Source: Bacteroidales bacterium (GTDB lineage Bacteria; Bacteroidota; Bacteroidia; Bacteroidales; Muribaculaceae). From it: a stretch of DNA of 53,157 nucleotides. The translations under genes were made by a program, and so were the position numbers. Below are positions 1 to 7,113 of this stretch, piece after piece. The stretch lies in assembly GCA_030524805.1 (NCBI GenBank), contig JAUNFY010000013.1, forward strand, positions 1 through 53,157, in the 5' to 3' direction. The stretch's first letter is position 1. Each line of letters starts with the position of its first letter. The notes under the pieces are model-generated. The model was not told the DNA's origin. It ran no database searches and worked only from the letters and a program-made list of their open reading frames with translations.

Positions 1-20
1 GTTTTTGCAGGCAAAAACTT

Positions 21-95
21 GCGGGTTATGGGTTAGGGATTATGTGTTAGTTTATGGGTTAGTTAAGGGTTAGGGTTAGGGGTTAGTTAATTTGT
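21..95. repeat. Degenerate GGGTTA-type simple repeat
   Basis: This stretch downstream of the rmuC stop is built from variants of GGGTTA (gggttatgggttaggg, then gggttagggttagggg). It contains no coding signal. A similar but weaker T/G-rich run lies at 12,387-12,420. A short perfect hairpin (gtttttgc/gcaaaaac, 1-18) precedes it and may be the end of a terminator for a gene outside the window. Confidence 0.6.
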
Positions 96-107
96 AGCGG
101 ACGGCTG

Positions 108-1355
108 TTATTCAGGTAAATGTTTTGTGGCTTTGGCACCTAAGTCTTTGAGTTTGTTGGCTTTTGCGGTGAGACCCACGCGGTTCTCCACATCGGCACG
201 GCAACGGTCGAAATTCTTCACCACGTCGCGCATCGACTTCTCCACACGCTCCATGTCGACGTAGAAATCTACAAACTTATCGTAAAGCTCGCCACCCGCC
301 TTGGCAATCTCCATGGCATACTTGTTCTGCCTGTCCTGCTGCCAAAGCTGCGCCACAATCTGCATCACCGAGAAAAGATGCGTGGGCGAAACCATCACCA
401 CCTTCCTCTCGTAGGCATACTTCCATAGGTCGGGATTGAGCTGCATCGCCAGATAATAGGCCCCCTCGTTGGGGATGAACATCATCACGTGGTCGGCCGC
501 CTTGCCGATATGCGTCTGGTATTTCTTGTCGCCCAGTTCGTTGATGTGGCTCACCACCGAGCGGATATGCCTGCGGCCGGCGTCGTCGCGCTCCGCGTCG
601 TCGGCAGCCGCGAAATAGTCGGAATAAGCCTTCAGCGACACCTTTGAGTCGATCACCATCTTATGATTGTCGGGCAACGCCACCACCACGTCGGGGCGCA
701 GACGGTTGCCCCCCTCGTCGGCGAGCACGCGCCCGGCTTCGTCGCGCGTCACCTGCGTGAAGAAATTCTGCCCCTCCACCATCCCGGCGCTCTCGAGCAG
801 CGTCTGGAGCACCATCTCGCCCCAGTCGCCCTGCACCTTCGAGTCGCCCTTAAGGGCAGTAGTGAGGTTGCGCGCCTCGCGCCCTATGTCGCTGTTGAGC
901 TGCATGAGGCGCTCAATCTGGTCGGCGAGCGACTTGCGGTCGGCCGTTTCCTTCACGTATGAGTCGGTGATGGTCTTCGAAAACTCCTCGAGCTTCGTCT
1001 TCACCGGGTCGAGGGCCGAGGCAATGAGCTCATTGTTCTCGGTCTTCAGCGTAGCGCTCTGGCGCTTCAGTATCTCTTCGGCAAGGGAAGAGAAATGAAG
1101 CTGCGATTCCTGCTGAGTGCGGGCTGCCTGCTGGCGGAGTCGCCGCTCCATCTCGCTCTGCTGCAGGGCGAGGCGCCGCTCCATTTCCTCCTGCTGGCGC
1201 GCCATGCGCCGCTCCGTCTCGCGCTCCTGCTCCATGCGTCGCGCCTCGTGGTCGCGCTGCATGCGGCGCATCTGAGAGTTGAAGATATATGCCATTATGC
1301 CTGTGGCCGCGGCCATCACGGCCGCTATAATCACGATGCCTGAAAGAGTGTCCAT
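108..1355 (-). CDS. rmuC: DNA recombination protein RmuC
   Basis: This 415-residue protein has one N-terminal membrane segment (about residues 5-25). A highly charged coiled coil follows (about 28-90) with repeated EMERRL/RQQ units. The conserved RmuC domain comes next (about 130-390), recognisable by KVQGDWGEMVLQTLLE, RPDVVV, IDSKVSLKAY, MFIPNEGAY and SPTHLFSVM. RmuC proteins are predicted nuclease-like proteins that limit inversions at short inverted repeats; the exact biochemistry is unsettled. The gene starts one base after the apbE stop, so the two are almost certainly one transcript with apbE first. The length is normal for the family. Confidence 0.93.
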   Translation of the reverse strand: MDTLSGIVIIAAVMAAATGIMAYIFNSQMRRMQRDHEARRMEQERETERRMARQQEEMERRLALQQSEMERRLRQQAARTQQESQLHFSSLAEEILKRQSATLKTENNELIASALDPVKTKLEEFSKTITDSYVKETADRKSLADQIERLMQLNSDIGREARNLTTALKGDSKVQGDWGEMVLQTLLESAGMVEGQNFFTQVTRDEAGRVLADEGGNRLRPDVVVALPDNHKMVIDSKVSLKAYSDYFAAADDAERDDAGRRHIRSVVSHINELGDKKYQTHIGKAADHVMMFIPNEGAYYLAMQLNPDLWKYAYERKVVMVSPTHLFSVMQIVAQLWQQDRQNKYAMEIAKAGGELYDKFVDFYVDMERVEKSMRDVVKNFDRCRADVENRVGLTAKANKLKDLGAKATKHLPE

Positions 1356-1356
1356 C

Positions 1357-2397
1357 TTATTTAGTCGCTATTCGTTCGCTCATTTTCTGGTTGAGGAGCA
1401 CATCGCCCGAATAGAGGATGAAAGCCCCGGGAAGCCCCTTCTCGAGCAGGAGCGCCATCCCTTCTTCCGAACCCAGCGCCATGCAGGCCGTGGCCATGGC
1501 ATCGGCCTCCATGCAGGTGGGCGCCACCACCGACGCGCTCAGTATGTCGCTCTTCACGGGCATGCCGGTGCGGGGCGAGATGGTGTGTCCGAACGTCTCG
1601 CCGTTGCTGATGTGATAGTTGCGGTAGTTGCCCGAAGTGGCGAGCGCCTCGTCGCTGAGCTCAATGATGAGCGGGTCGCGGAAAGTGGGCATCTTGTCGC
1701 TTCCGAAGGCCTCCTTCAGGAAGTCGCGGTCGGGAGTCTCGATTAGTATTCTCCATTTGTGGCCTTCGGGATTGTTGCCGAAGCATACTATCTCGCCCCC
1801 AATCTCGAGCATGAGGTTGGTGCATCCGCGGTCGCGGAGCGCCTGCGCCGCCACGTCGACTCCGTAGCCCTTCGCGAGGGCCGAGAAGTTGAATTTCATG
1901 TCGGGCGATTCCTTATGCAGGATACCGTCCTGTATGTAGGTCTTGTCGATGCCAACAATAGGGAGGAGCGACTTGACGAGTGCCGTGTCGTTGGTAGGGG
2001 TGCGGTTCTCGCCGAAGCCCCAAGCCTCGATGAGGGGCGACACGGTGGGGTCGAACATGCCGTTGCTGGCATGGCTCACGGCCTTCGCCATGTTGTAGAC
2101 CTTCGTGAGGTGACGGTCGACGGGTCCGTGGGATGACTTGTTGATTTTCGAGATGAGGGAGTTGTGGTCGAACACCGAGATGCTCTGCTCCACCTTTATG
2201 AGGGAGTCGATGGCGTCGGCAATCATGTCGGAGTCGCCGTAGTAGGTGGCGTGCCACATCGTGTTCCATATCATTCCTTCATCTTTCTGCCAGGAGTGGA
2301 GGTCGATGCAGGCGGGGATGCAGATGCTGAGCATCAGGAGTATAGCGGCGAGGGAGAGTTTCGCGACAGGTCGGCGTAGGTATTCGGTCTTTATCAT
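1357..2397 (-). CDS. apbE: FAD:protein FMN transferase (ApbE family lipoprotein)
   Basis: This 346-residue ApbE-family protein attaches FMN covalently to a threonine of target proteins such as the NqrB/NqrC or RnfG/RnfD subunits. The N-terminus is a lipoprotein signal with a Cys near residue 30 (CIPAC). Family signatures include SVFDHNSLISKIN, MFDPTVSPLIEAWGFG, FSALAKGYGVD, LEIGGEIVCFG, ATSGNYRNY, HTISPRTGMPV and DAMATACMALG; the last three form the Mg/FAD-binding part. It acts on the outer face of the cytoplasmic membrane or in the periplasm. It is the first gene of an apbE-rmuC unit. A TAACTTTG -7 box on the minus strand (2458 to 2451) lies about 55 bases upstream of the start. Confidence 0.94.
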   Translation of the reverse strand: MIKTEYLRRPVAKLSLAAILLMLSICIPACIDLHSWQKDEGMIWNTMWHATYYGDSDMIADAIDSLIKVEQSISVFDHNSLISKINKSSHGPVDRHLTKVYNMAKAVSHASNGMFDPTVSPLIEAWGFGENRTPTNDTALVKSLLPIVGIDKTYIQDGILHKESPDMKFNFSALAKGYGVDVAAQALRDRGCTNLMLEIGGEIVCFGNNPEGHKWRILIETPDRDFLKEAFGSDKMPTFRDPLIIELSDEALATSGNYRNYHISNGETFGHTISPRTGMPVKSDILSASVVAPTCMEADAMATACMALGSEEGMALLLEKGLPGAFILYSGDVLLNQKMSERIATK

Positions 2398-2450
2398 GCG
2401 GCAGGTTTTTTGTATCTTGACGGAGAGGTAGGTTCATAAGTGTCGGATGT

Positions 2451-2458
2451 CAAAGTTA
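2451..2458 (-). promoter_or_regulatory. Bacteroidota -7 box for apbE-rmuC
   Basis: The minus strand reads TAACTTTG, matching TAnnTTTG. The apbE ATG is about 55 bases downstream. I see no good -33 TTTG at the expected spacing, so the call rests on the -7 box and its position. Confidence 0.5.
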
Positions 2459-2606
2459 AGCATAATTTTTGAGAGCGGCAACTATTTTCCATTTTTTATT
2501 CCCCCGTGCCCATATCGCCGGCAGCGACCGCAAACGCCTGTTAAGGATGTTTTCTCTTTCGAAACCGAGGTGTTAAATGAAATTAATGAAGAAAAATGAA
2601 ATAAAA

Positions 2607-2638
2607 TTTGGTGGAAATAAAAATATTTGCTAATTTTG
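2607..2638 (+). promoter_or_regulatory. Bacteroidota promoter of gdhA
   Basis: TTTG at 2607-2610 and TAATTTTG at 2631-2638 are separated by exactly 20 bases, matching the Bacteroides -33/-7 consensus. Transcription would start near 2645, leaving a leader of about 60 bases before the gdhA ATG at 2709. The rest of the gap between apbE and gdhA (2398-2708) is AT-rich and holds only this promoter and the divergent apbE box. Confidence 0.75.
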
Positions 2639-2708
2639 CATTGTGAAAGTCCGGGCGGGCGGCTGAGTACGCTCCGGGCGAAGATGTTAAAAACTTAAAT
2701 ATATATAG

Positions 2709-4046
2709 ATGAAAGCACAAGAGTTTCTTGCAGAATTGCAGCGTCGTTTCCCCAACGAACCCGAATATCTTCAGGCAGTGGAAGAGGTGGTAGGCAGCAT
2801 CGAGGATGTCTACAATGAATATCCGGCGTTTGACAACGTGAACCTTATCGAACGCCTCTGCATCCCCGACCGTGTCTACACGTTCCGCGTATCGTGGATA
2901 GACGACAACGGCAAGGTGCGCACCAACATGGGCTACCGCATACAGCACAATAATGCCATCGGCCCCTACAAGGGAGGCATCCGCTTCCACTCGTCGGTGA
3001 ACCTGTCGATTCTCAAGTTTCTCGCTTTCGAGCAGACATTCAAGAATTCGCTCACCACTCTCGCGATGGGTGGCGCCAAGGGCGGCAGCGACTTCTCGCC
3101 GCGCGGCAAGAGCGACATGGAGGTGATGCGTTTCTGCCAGGCATTCATGCAGGAGCTCTCGCGCCACATCGGCGCCGACACCGACGTGCCGGCCGGCGAC
3201 ATCGGAGTAGGAGGCCGCGAGGTGGGCTACATGTTCGGCTGGTACAAGAAGATGCAGCGTGAGTTTACCGGCAGCTTCACCGGCAAGGGCCTCGACTTCG
3301 GCGGCTCGCTCATGCGCCCCGAGGCAACGGGCTACGGCAACGTCTACTTCCTCCTCAACATGCTCGCCACAAAGGGCATCGACATTGCAGGAAAGAAAGT
3401 GGCTATCTCCGGCTCGGGCAACGTGGCGCTCTACACGGCCGAGAAACTAATCTCGCTCGGCGCGAAGGTGATGTCGATGAGCGACAGCGACGGCTCTGTG
3501 CTCTTCCCCGAGGGAATGACCCGCGAGCAGTTCGACCGCCTTTTCGAGCACAAGATCTACATGCGTGGCCGCATCAGCGAATATGCCGCCGCCGAGGGCC
3601 TTCCCTACCACAGCGGCAAACGCCCCTGGACGCTGATGAAATATGACATTGCGATGCCTTCCGCCACTCAGAACGAAATTAACGGCGAGGAAGCGAAGGC
3701 ACTCGTGGATGGCGGCGTGATAGCAGTGAGCGAGGGAGCCAACATGCCCTCCACGCGTGAGGCTGTGGCCGAATTCCTCAAGGCGCGCATCCTCTACGCT
3801 CCGGGCAAGGCTGCCAACGCGGGCGGCGTGTCGGTTTCGGGCCTCGAGATGGCTCAGAACGCGCAGAAGATGAAGTGGACGGCGGAAGACGTCGACCTCA
3901 AACTTCAGGAGATAATGAAAGACATTCATGAGCAGTGTGTGAAATACGGCACTGCCGACGATGGCTTTGTCAACTATGTGAAAGGCGCCAACACCGCCGG
4001 CTTCCTGAAAGTGGCCAAGGCGATGTATGCCCAGGGCGTCTTCTGA
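2709..4046 (+). CDS. gdhA: NADP-specific glutamate dehydrogenase
   Basis: This 445-residue hexameric-type glutamate dehydrogenase interconverts 2-oxoglutarate plus ammonium and glutamate with NADP(H) in the cytosol. Signatures include the substrate region YRIQHNNAIGPYKGGIRFH, the catalytic-lysine region TTLAMGGAKGGSDF (about residues 120-133), PAGDIGVGGREVGYMFG, and the Rossmann fingerprint AISGSGNVALYTAEKL. The C-terminus has the usual FLKVAKAMYAQG ending. Length and N-terminal layout match the bacterial small NADP type. It has its own strong promoter and a hairpin about 55 bases after the stop, so it is probably monocistronic. Nothing about it is unusual. Confidence 0.97.
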   Translation: MKAQEFLAELQRRFPNEPEYLQAVEEVVGSIEDVYNEYPAFDNVNLIERLCIPDRVYTFRVSWIDDNGKVRTNMGYRIQHNNAIGPYKGGIRFHSSVNLSILKFLAFEQTFKNSLTTLAMGGAKGGSDFSPRGKSDMEVMRFCQAFMQELSRHIGADTDVPAGDIGVGGREVGYMFGWYKKMQREFTGSFTGKGLDFGGSLMRPEATGYGNVYFLLNMLATKGIDIAGKKVAISGSGNVALYTAEKLISLGAKVMSMSDSDGSVLFPEGMTREQFDRLFEHKIYMRGRISEYAAAEGLPYHSGKRPWTLMKYDIAMPSATQNEINGEEAKALVDGGVIAVSEGANMPSTREAVAEFLKARILYAPGKAANAGGVSVSGLEMAQNAQKMKWTAEDVDLKLQEIMKDIHEQCVKYGTADDGFVNYVKGANTAGFLKVAKAMYAQGVF

Positions 4047-4099
4047 TATCAGGACAAAACCGCCCCGGGGTTTCTGAAATTTTATGAGATGGGGTCTAA

Positions 4100-4135
4100 A
4101 CCGGCTCCCGATGAAAAACTTCTTCGGGAGTCGGT
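4100..4135 (+). terminator. Hairpin downstream of gdhA
   Basis: ACCGGCTCCCGA (4100-4111) pairs with TCGGGAGTCGGT (4124-4135), a 12-base stem with one imperfect pair and a 12-base loop. The run of T after it is weak (tcgttatacttt), so this may be a weak terminator or an mRNA 3' stabiliser. I could not assign a function to the rest of the gap (4136-4321). Confidence 0.5.
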
Positions 4136-4321
4136 TCGTTATACTTTAAGTAGCTGTATGTATCTGCTGGCGGGGATAGTCAGCCGGAGGTGCGCACGAT
4201 GAAGGCTATATGGCTGTCAGAGAGCGCGTAAGTATCCTGAAGACGGCGTAGTTCTCAAGCCGCGGATCATTTCAGCTGCGAGAGGAAGCACATATCGTTC
4301 ATTTTTTTCTCAACTGCTTAT

Positions 4322-4918
4322 ATGAAAGACTCATTTGTATTTTTAGCCGATGGCTTTGAAGAAATCGAGGCCATTTCAGTGATCGACATCCTCCGCCGGG
4401 CCGGCATGGATGTGAAGACAGTTTCAATCACGGCGTCGCTTCTGGTGAAGGGTGCGCATGGCGTGGGCATCACCGCCGACTGCCTCTACGACAGCACCAT
4501 CTTCGGAGATGCCGAGTGGTTGATACTCCCGGGCGGTATGCCGGGAGCCACCAACCTCCACGACTTCGCTCCGCTGCAGGGTCTTCTGCGCAGCCAGGCC
4601 GAGTCGAAATCGGGACGCATAGCAGCAATCTGTGCCTCACCGGGCGAGATCCTGGGCAGGTTCGGGCTCCTGAAGGGACACCGCTTCACTTGTTATCCCG
4701 GCTTCGAGGGCAAGGTGGAAGGTGCGGAATATGTGCCCCACAAAGTTGTGGTGTCGGGCAAGTTCGTCACAGCCAACGGCCCCGCCAGCGCGCCACTCTG
4801 GGCCCTCTCGATAGTGAAGGAGTCGCTCGGCGAGCAGAAGGCAAACGAAGTGGCTTCGGGCATGCTCATCCATGCCAAACAGCTCAACGCATCTGATTTC
4901 AATTTCAATTTCGGCTGA
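4322..4918 (+). CDS. DJ-1/PfpI family protein (YajL-like)
   Basis: This 198-residue protein is a single-domain DJ-1 family member. It shows the N-terminal strand FVFLADGFEEIEA with the conserved Glu, the substrate-side LPGGMPGATNL, and the nucleophile elbow AAICASPGEIL with its reactive Cys near residue 104. Family members are reported as chaperones, glyoxalases or deglycases; the true activity is disputed, so only the fold and the reactive Cys are firm. The C-terminal tail DFNFNFG is slightly longer than in E. coli YajL. The gene is followed 77 bases later by the YigZ-like gene and may be cotranscribed with it. Confidence 0.88.
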   Translation: MKDSFVFLADGFEEIEAISVIDILRRAGMDVKTVSITASLLVKGAHGVGITADCLYDSTIFGDAEWLILPGGMPGATNLHDFAPLQGLLRSQAESKSGRIAAICASPGEILGRFGLLKGHRFTCYPGFEGKVEGAEYVPHKVVVSGKFVTANGPASAPLWALSIVKESLGEQKANEVASGMLIHAKQLNASDFNFNFG

Positions 4919-4995
4919 TACGGTGGCCGGAGTGTAATAAATAAGGATATTTTTTAAGAAACACGTCTATTTCAGTCAGATATCAGAATCAATTC

Positions 4996-5586
4996 ATGTC
5001 AGACACGTTTCTAACGATAGAAAGGGAAGGCACCGGCAAGTTCACCGAGAAGAAAAGCCGGTTTCTTTCCTTTGCTTTTCATGCGCGCGACGCCGCCGAG
5101 GCGCGCGAGAAGATGAAATCGCTTCAGAATGAATATCACGATGCCCGCCATGTGTGCTGGGCCTACGTGGTGGGTCCCGACAGGGCCGAATGGCAGGCCA
5201 ACGACAACGGCGAGCCTTCGGGCACTGCCGGCAAACCGATATTGGGGCAGATCAACTCGCTTGGGCTCACCGATGTGGTGGTGGGGGTGGTGAGGTATTT
5301 CGGCGGCATCAAGCTGGGCACTCCCGGCCTGATAGCGGCCTATCGCGAGGCCGCTTCGCTCGCTCTCGAGGCGTCGGGGGTGAAGGAATGCGTAAGGATG
5401 CACGAGGTGTCGTTCACGTTCCCCTACATGGCGATGAACGATGTGATGAAAGTGGTGAAATCTTCCGGCGCGCAGATAGCGGCCCAGGAGTTTGACAACT
5501 CGTGCAGCATGACCCTCGTGGTGAGGCTCGGCGACGCCGAGGCTCTTGAAAGCCGCCTCGCCAAGGTAGACGGCCTCACATTCTGA
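4996..5586 (+). CDS. YigZ / IMPACT family protein
   Basis: This 196-residue protein matches the YigZ/IMPACT family. The N-terminal UPF0029 domain has KFTEKKSRFLSFAF, DARHVCWAYVVG, NDNGEPSGTAGKPIL and VVVGVVRYFGGIKLGTPGL (roughly residues 12-115). A C-terminal ferredoxin-like domain follows. The family is linked to translation control (eukaryotic IMPACT) and nucleic-acid binding; the bacterial role is not established. The last 11 bases overlap the 3' end of the convergent YjjG-type gene on the other strand, so the two transcripts are complementary at their ends. Confidence 0.92.
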   Translation: MSDTFLTIEREGTGKFTEKKSRFLSFAFHARDAAEAREKMKSLQNEYHDARHVCWAYVVGPDRAEWQANDNGEPSGTAGKPILGQINSLGLTDVVVGVVRYFGGIKLGTPGLIAAYREAASLALEASGVKECVRMHEVSFTFPYMAMNDVMKVVKSSGAQIAAQEFDNSCSMTLVVRLGDAEALESRLAKVDGLTF

Positions 5587-6283
5587 GCGGAACGTCGCGC
5601 AGGTCGGTGACTTTGCCGAGGAATAGGGGAGAGGACGATTGGAAAGGTTTGGATTTGCAGTCGTAGTAGATGGCGTGCCAGCCGGCATCGATGGCCCCCT
5701 GCACGTCGTTGGCCGGATTGTCGCCTATCATGAGGGCGGTGTTGGGAGTGGCTCCCGTGGCACGCTCGGCATGGCGGAAAAGCCGCACGTCGGGTTTCTG
5801 AATCCCGATTTCCTCACTTATCACGGTGCGCTGTATGTAGCGCGAGAGCCCCATCGTGGCCAGTTTGCGGTATTGTACGGCCCGGAAACCGTTGGTGAGC
5901 ACCCCGATGAGGTAATGGCGCGAGAGCGATTTCAGCAGTTGTTCGGCGCCGGGACAGGGAGCGGGGCATTGGGCGAGAAGGTCGAGATAGCGGTCGTTGA
6001 GCCGTTGCGACTCCTCGAGCACCCGGCTGCCGTCGAGTTCCGGCCAGAGGGTTAGCCTGAAACGCTCGGGCTGCAGGAATGCCGAAGTGATCTCGCCCCG
6101 CTCGTGAAGCTGCCACATTCGGGCGTTGTGGATGTGGTATTCCTCAATGAAGGCGTCGGGGGTGGGGAAGACCTTGCGTATGCACTCCTGTTCGGCCCAC
6201 AGCGCGCGGAGCGATTTGAGCGATGAGGCGGCGAAGTCGAAGAGGGTGTCGTCGAGGTCGAAAAATATCCATTTTATAGCCAT
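5576..6283 (-). CDS. YjjG-type HAD nucleotidase
   Basis: This 235-residue HAD-superfamily hydrolase resembles YjjG, a 5'-nucleotidase that removes non-canonical pyrimidine nucleotides. Visible motifs are I, FFDLDDTLFD, with the nucleophile Asp near residue 9; II, LTNGF; the Lys loop in GIQKPDVRLF; and IV, MIGDNPANDVQGA. The helical cap is of the usual size. A minus-strand TATCTTTG -7 box at 6309-6302 lies about 20 bases upstream of the start. The specific substrate is inferred from overall similarity, so phosphatase of the YjjG group is the safer name. Confidence 0.88.
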   Translation of the reverse strand: MAIKWIFFDLDDTLFDFAASSLKSLRALWAEQECIRKVFPTPDAFIEEYHIHNARMWQLHERGEITSAFLQPERFRLTLWPELDGSRVLEESQRLNDRYLDLLAQCPAPCPGAEQLLKSLSRHYLIGVLTNGFRAVQYRKLATMGLSRYIQRTVISEEIGIQKPDVRLFRHAERATGATPNTALMIGDNPANDVQGAIDAGWHAIYYDCKSKPFQSSSPLFLGKVTDLRDVPLRM

Positions 6284-6301
6284 GATTCATCTTGTTTGGT
6301 G

Positions 6302-6309
6302 CAAAGATA
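6302..6309 (-). promoter_or_regulatory. -7 box for the YjjG-type gene
   Basis: The minus strand reads TATCTTTG, a match to TAnnTTTG, just upstream of the start codon at 6283. It implies a leader of about 12-15 bases. Confidence 0.5.
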
Positions 6310-6490
6310 ACACTAATTTCGCTTAAAAATTCATTTTTTTGCCCTGATATTGTTATTAATTCAAAAAAAATCACGATATTTGCACTCGCAAAACGGGGAG
6401 GTGCCCGAAAAAGCCCTTTCCGGAGTAGCTTCTGCCCTTGAAAAAGGGTGCTGAAACATACAATCCAAAATATTCAAATATTCCAGCAAA

Positions 6491-6769
6491 ATGACTAAGG
6501 CAGACATCGTCAACGAAATTTCGCGCAACACCGGCATCGAGCGTGCCTCTGTGTTGTCTGTAGTGGAAAATTTCATGGAAGTAATGAAGGACTCCATGGC
6601 AGCCGGCAACAATGTGTATCTCCGTGGTTTTGGAAGCTTCATCATTAAGACCCGCAAGGAGAAGACAGCCCGCAATATCTCGAAAAACACCTCAATCAGA
6701 ATACCCGAACACAAGATTCCGGCTTTCAAGCCCTCGAAGGTATTCCTCGAAATGGTGAAGAAAGATTGA
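6491..6769 (+). CDS. HU family DNA-binding protein
   Basis: This 92-residue protein is a classic HU/IHF-type histone-like protein. Helices 1-2 include MTKADIVNEISRNTGI and VLSVVENFMEVMKDSM. The beta-arm region has VYLRGFGSFIIKTRKEKTARN, and the arm tip has IPEHKIPAFKPSK. Such proteins bind and bend DNA as dimers. The leader of about 180 bases contains a small hairpin (ccctt/aaggg near 6432-6447). HU, the 29-residue basic protein and rng lie in a row on the plus strand, an arrangement I believe recurs in Bacteroidales. A terminator-like element sits just before rng. Confidence 0.95.
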   Translation: MTKADIVNEISRNTGIERASVLSVVENFMEVMKDSMAAGNNVYLRGFGSFIIKTRKEKTARNISKNTSIRIPEHKIPAFKPSKVFLEMVKKD

Positions 6770-6868
6770 TCACCTGCACACCGGGACTTCAACGACCGCC
6801 CGGACATGAACGACAACCGGGACAACAACGACAATAAATATAAACAGAAACTTTAAATACAAACTATT

Positions 6869-6958
6869 ATGCCCAGCGGAAAGAAAAGAAAAGGCCACAA
6901 GATGGCTACCCACAAGCGTAAAAAAAGACTGAGAAAGAATCGTCATAAGAAGAAATAA
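6869..6958 (+). CDS. 29-residue AURKAIP1/COX24-like ribosomal protein
   Basis: A 29-codon open frame starts at ATG 6869 and ends with TAA at 6956-6958. The peptide is almost entirely Lys, Arg and His, with the cores MPSGKKRKGHKM, ATHKRKKRL and RKNRHKKK. This pattern matches the small AURKAIP1/COX24-domain proteins annotated in Bacteroidota. They are related to the C-terminus of mitochondrial mS38 and to mycobacterial bS22, which bind 16S-type rRNA near the decoding centre. A ribosomal role is therefore inferred by family, not shown here. It lies 99 bases after HU and is too short for many gene callers. A perfect 9-bp hairpin begins at its stop codon. Confidence 0.85.
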   Translation: MPSGKKRKGHKMATHKRKKRLRKNRHKKK

Positions 6959-6978
6959 TCCGGCTTCGGAAGCCGGAT
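6958..6978 (+). terminator. Hairpin at the end of the 29-aa gene
   Basis: ATCCGGCTT (6958-6966), loop CGG, AAGCCGGAT (6970-6978) is a perfect 9-bp stem starting at the stop codon. It lacks a T run, so it is more likely an mRNA-protecting or attenuating hairpin than a full terminator. The true terminator may be the T-rich element before rng. Confidence 0.5.
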
Positions 6979-7042
6979 GTCTTCAAGCGAGACATCGCTC
7001 AGCGCGTAGCTACCGCCAACCGGCGGCTACGAAACATAACGA

Positions 7043-7098
7043 CAAGCCGGATGGAAGGGTAAACTTATCTTGCCATTCCCGGCTTGCCCTTTTTTTTA
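7043..7098 (+). terminator. Rho-independent terminator before rng
   Basis: AAGCCGG (about 7043-7049) pairs with CCGGCTT (about 7079-7085), with further pairing inside (ATGG/CCAT). It is followed by CCC and eight T residues. It would end or attenuate the HU/29-aa transcript ahead of rng. A TTG codon inside it could extend the rng frame upstream, but the terminator position makes that start unlikely. Confidence 0.65.
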
Positions 7099-7113
7099 AA
7101 ACCATCAACCATA

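Noticed and set aside
4136-4321. Possible small RNA between gdhA and the DJ-1 gene
   Set aside because: Apart from the gdhA hairpin I found no promoter box, terminator or conserved RNA motif, so no feature can be supported.
7084-7113. Upstream TTG start for rng
   Set aside because: The extra ten codons lie in the T run of a terminator-like hairpin; the ATG at 7114 gives a start typical of RNase G.
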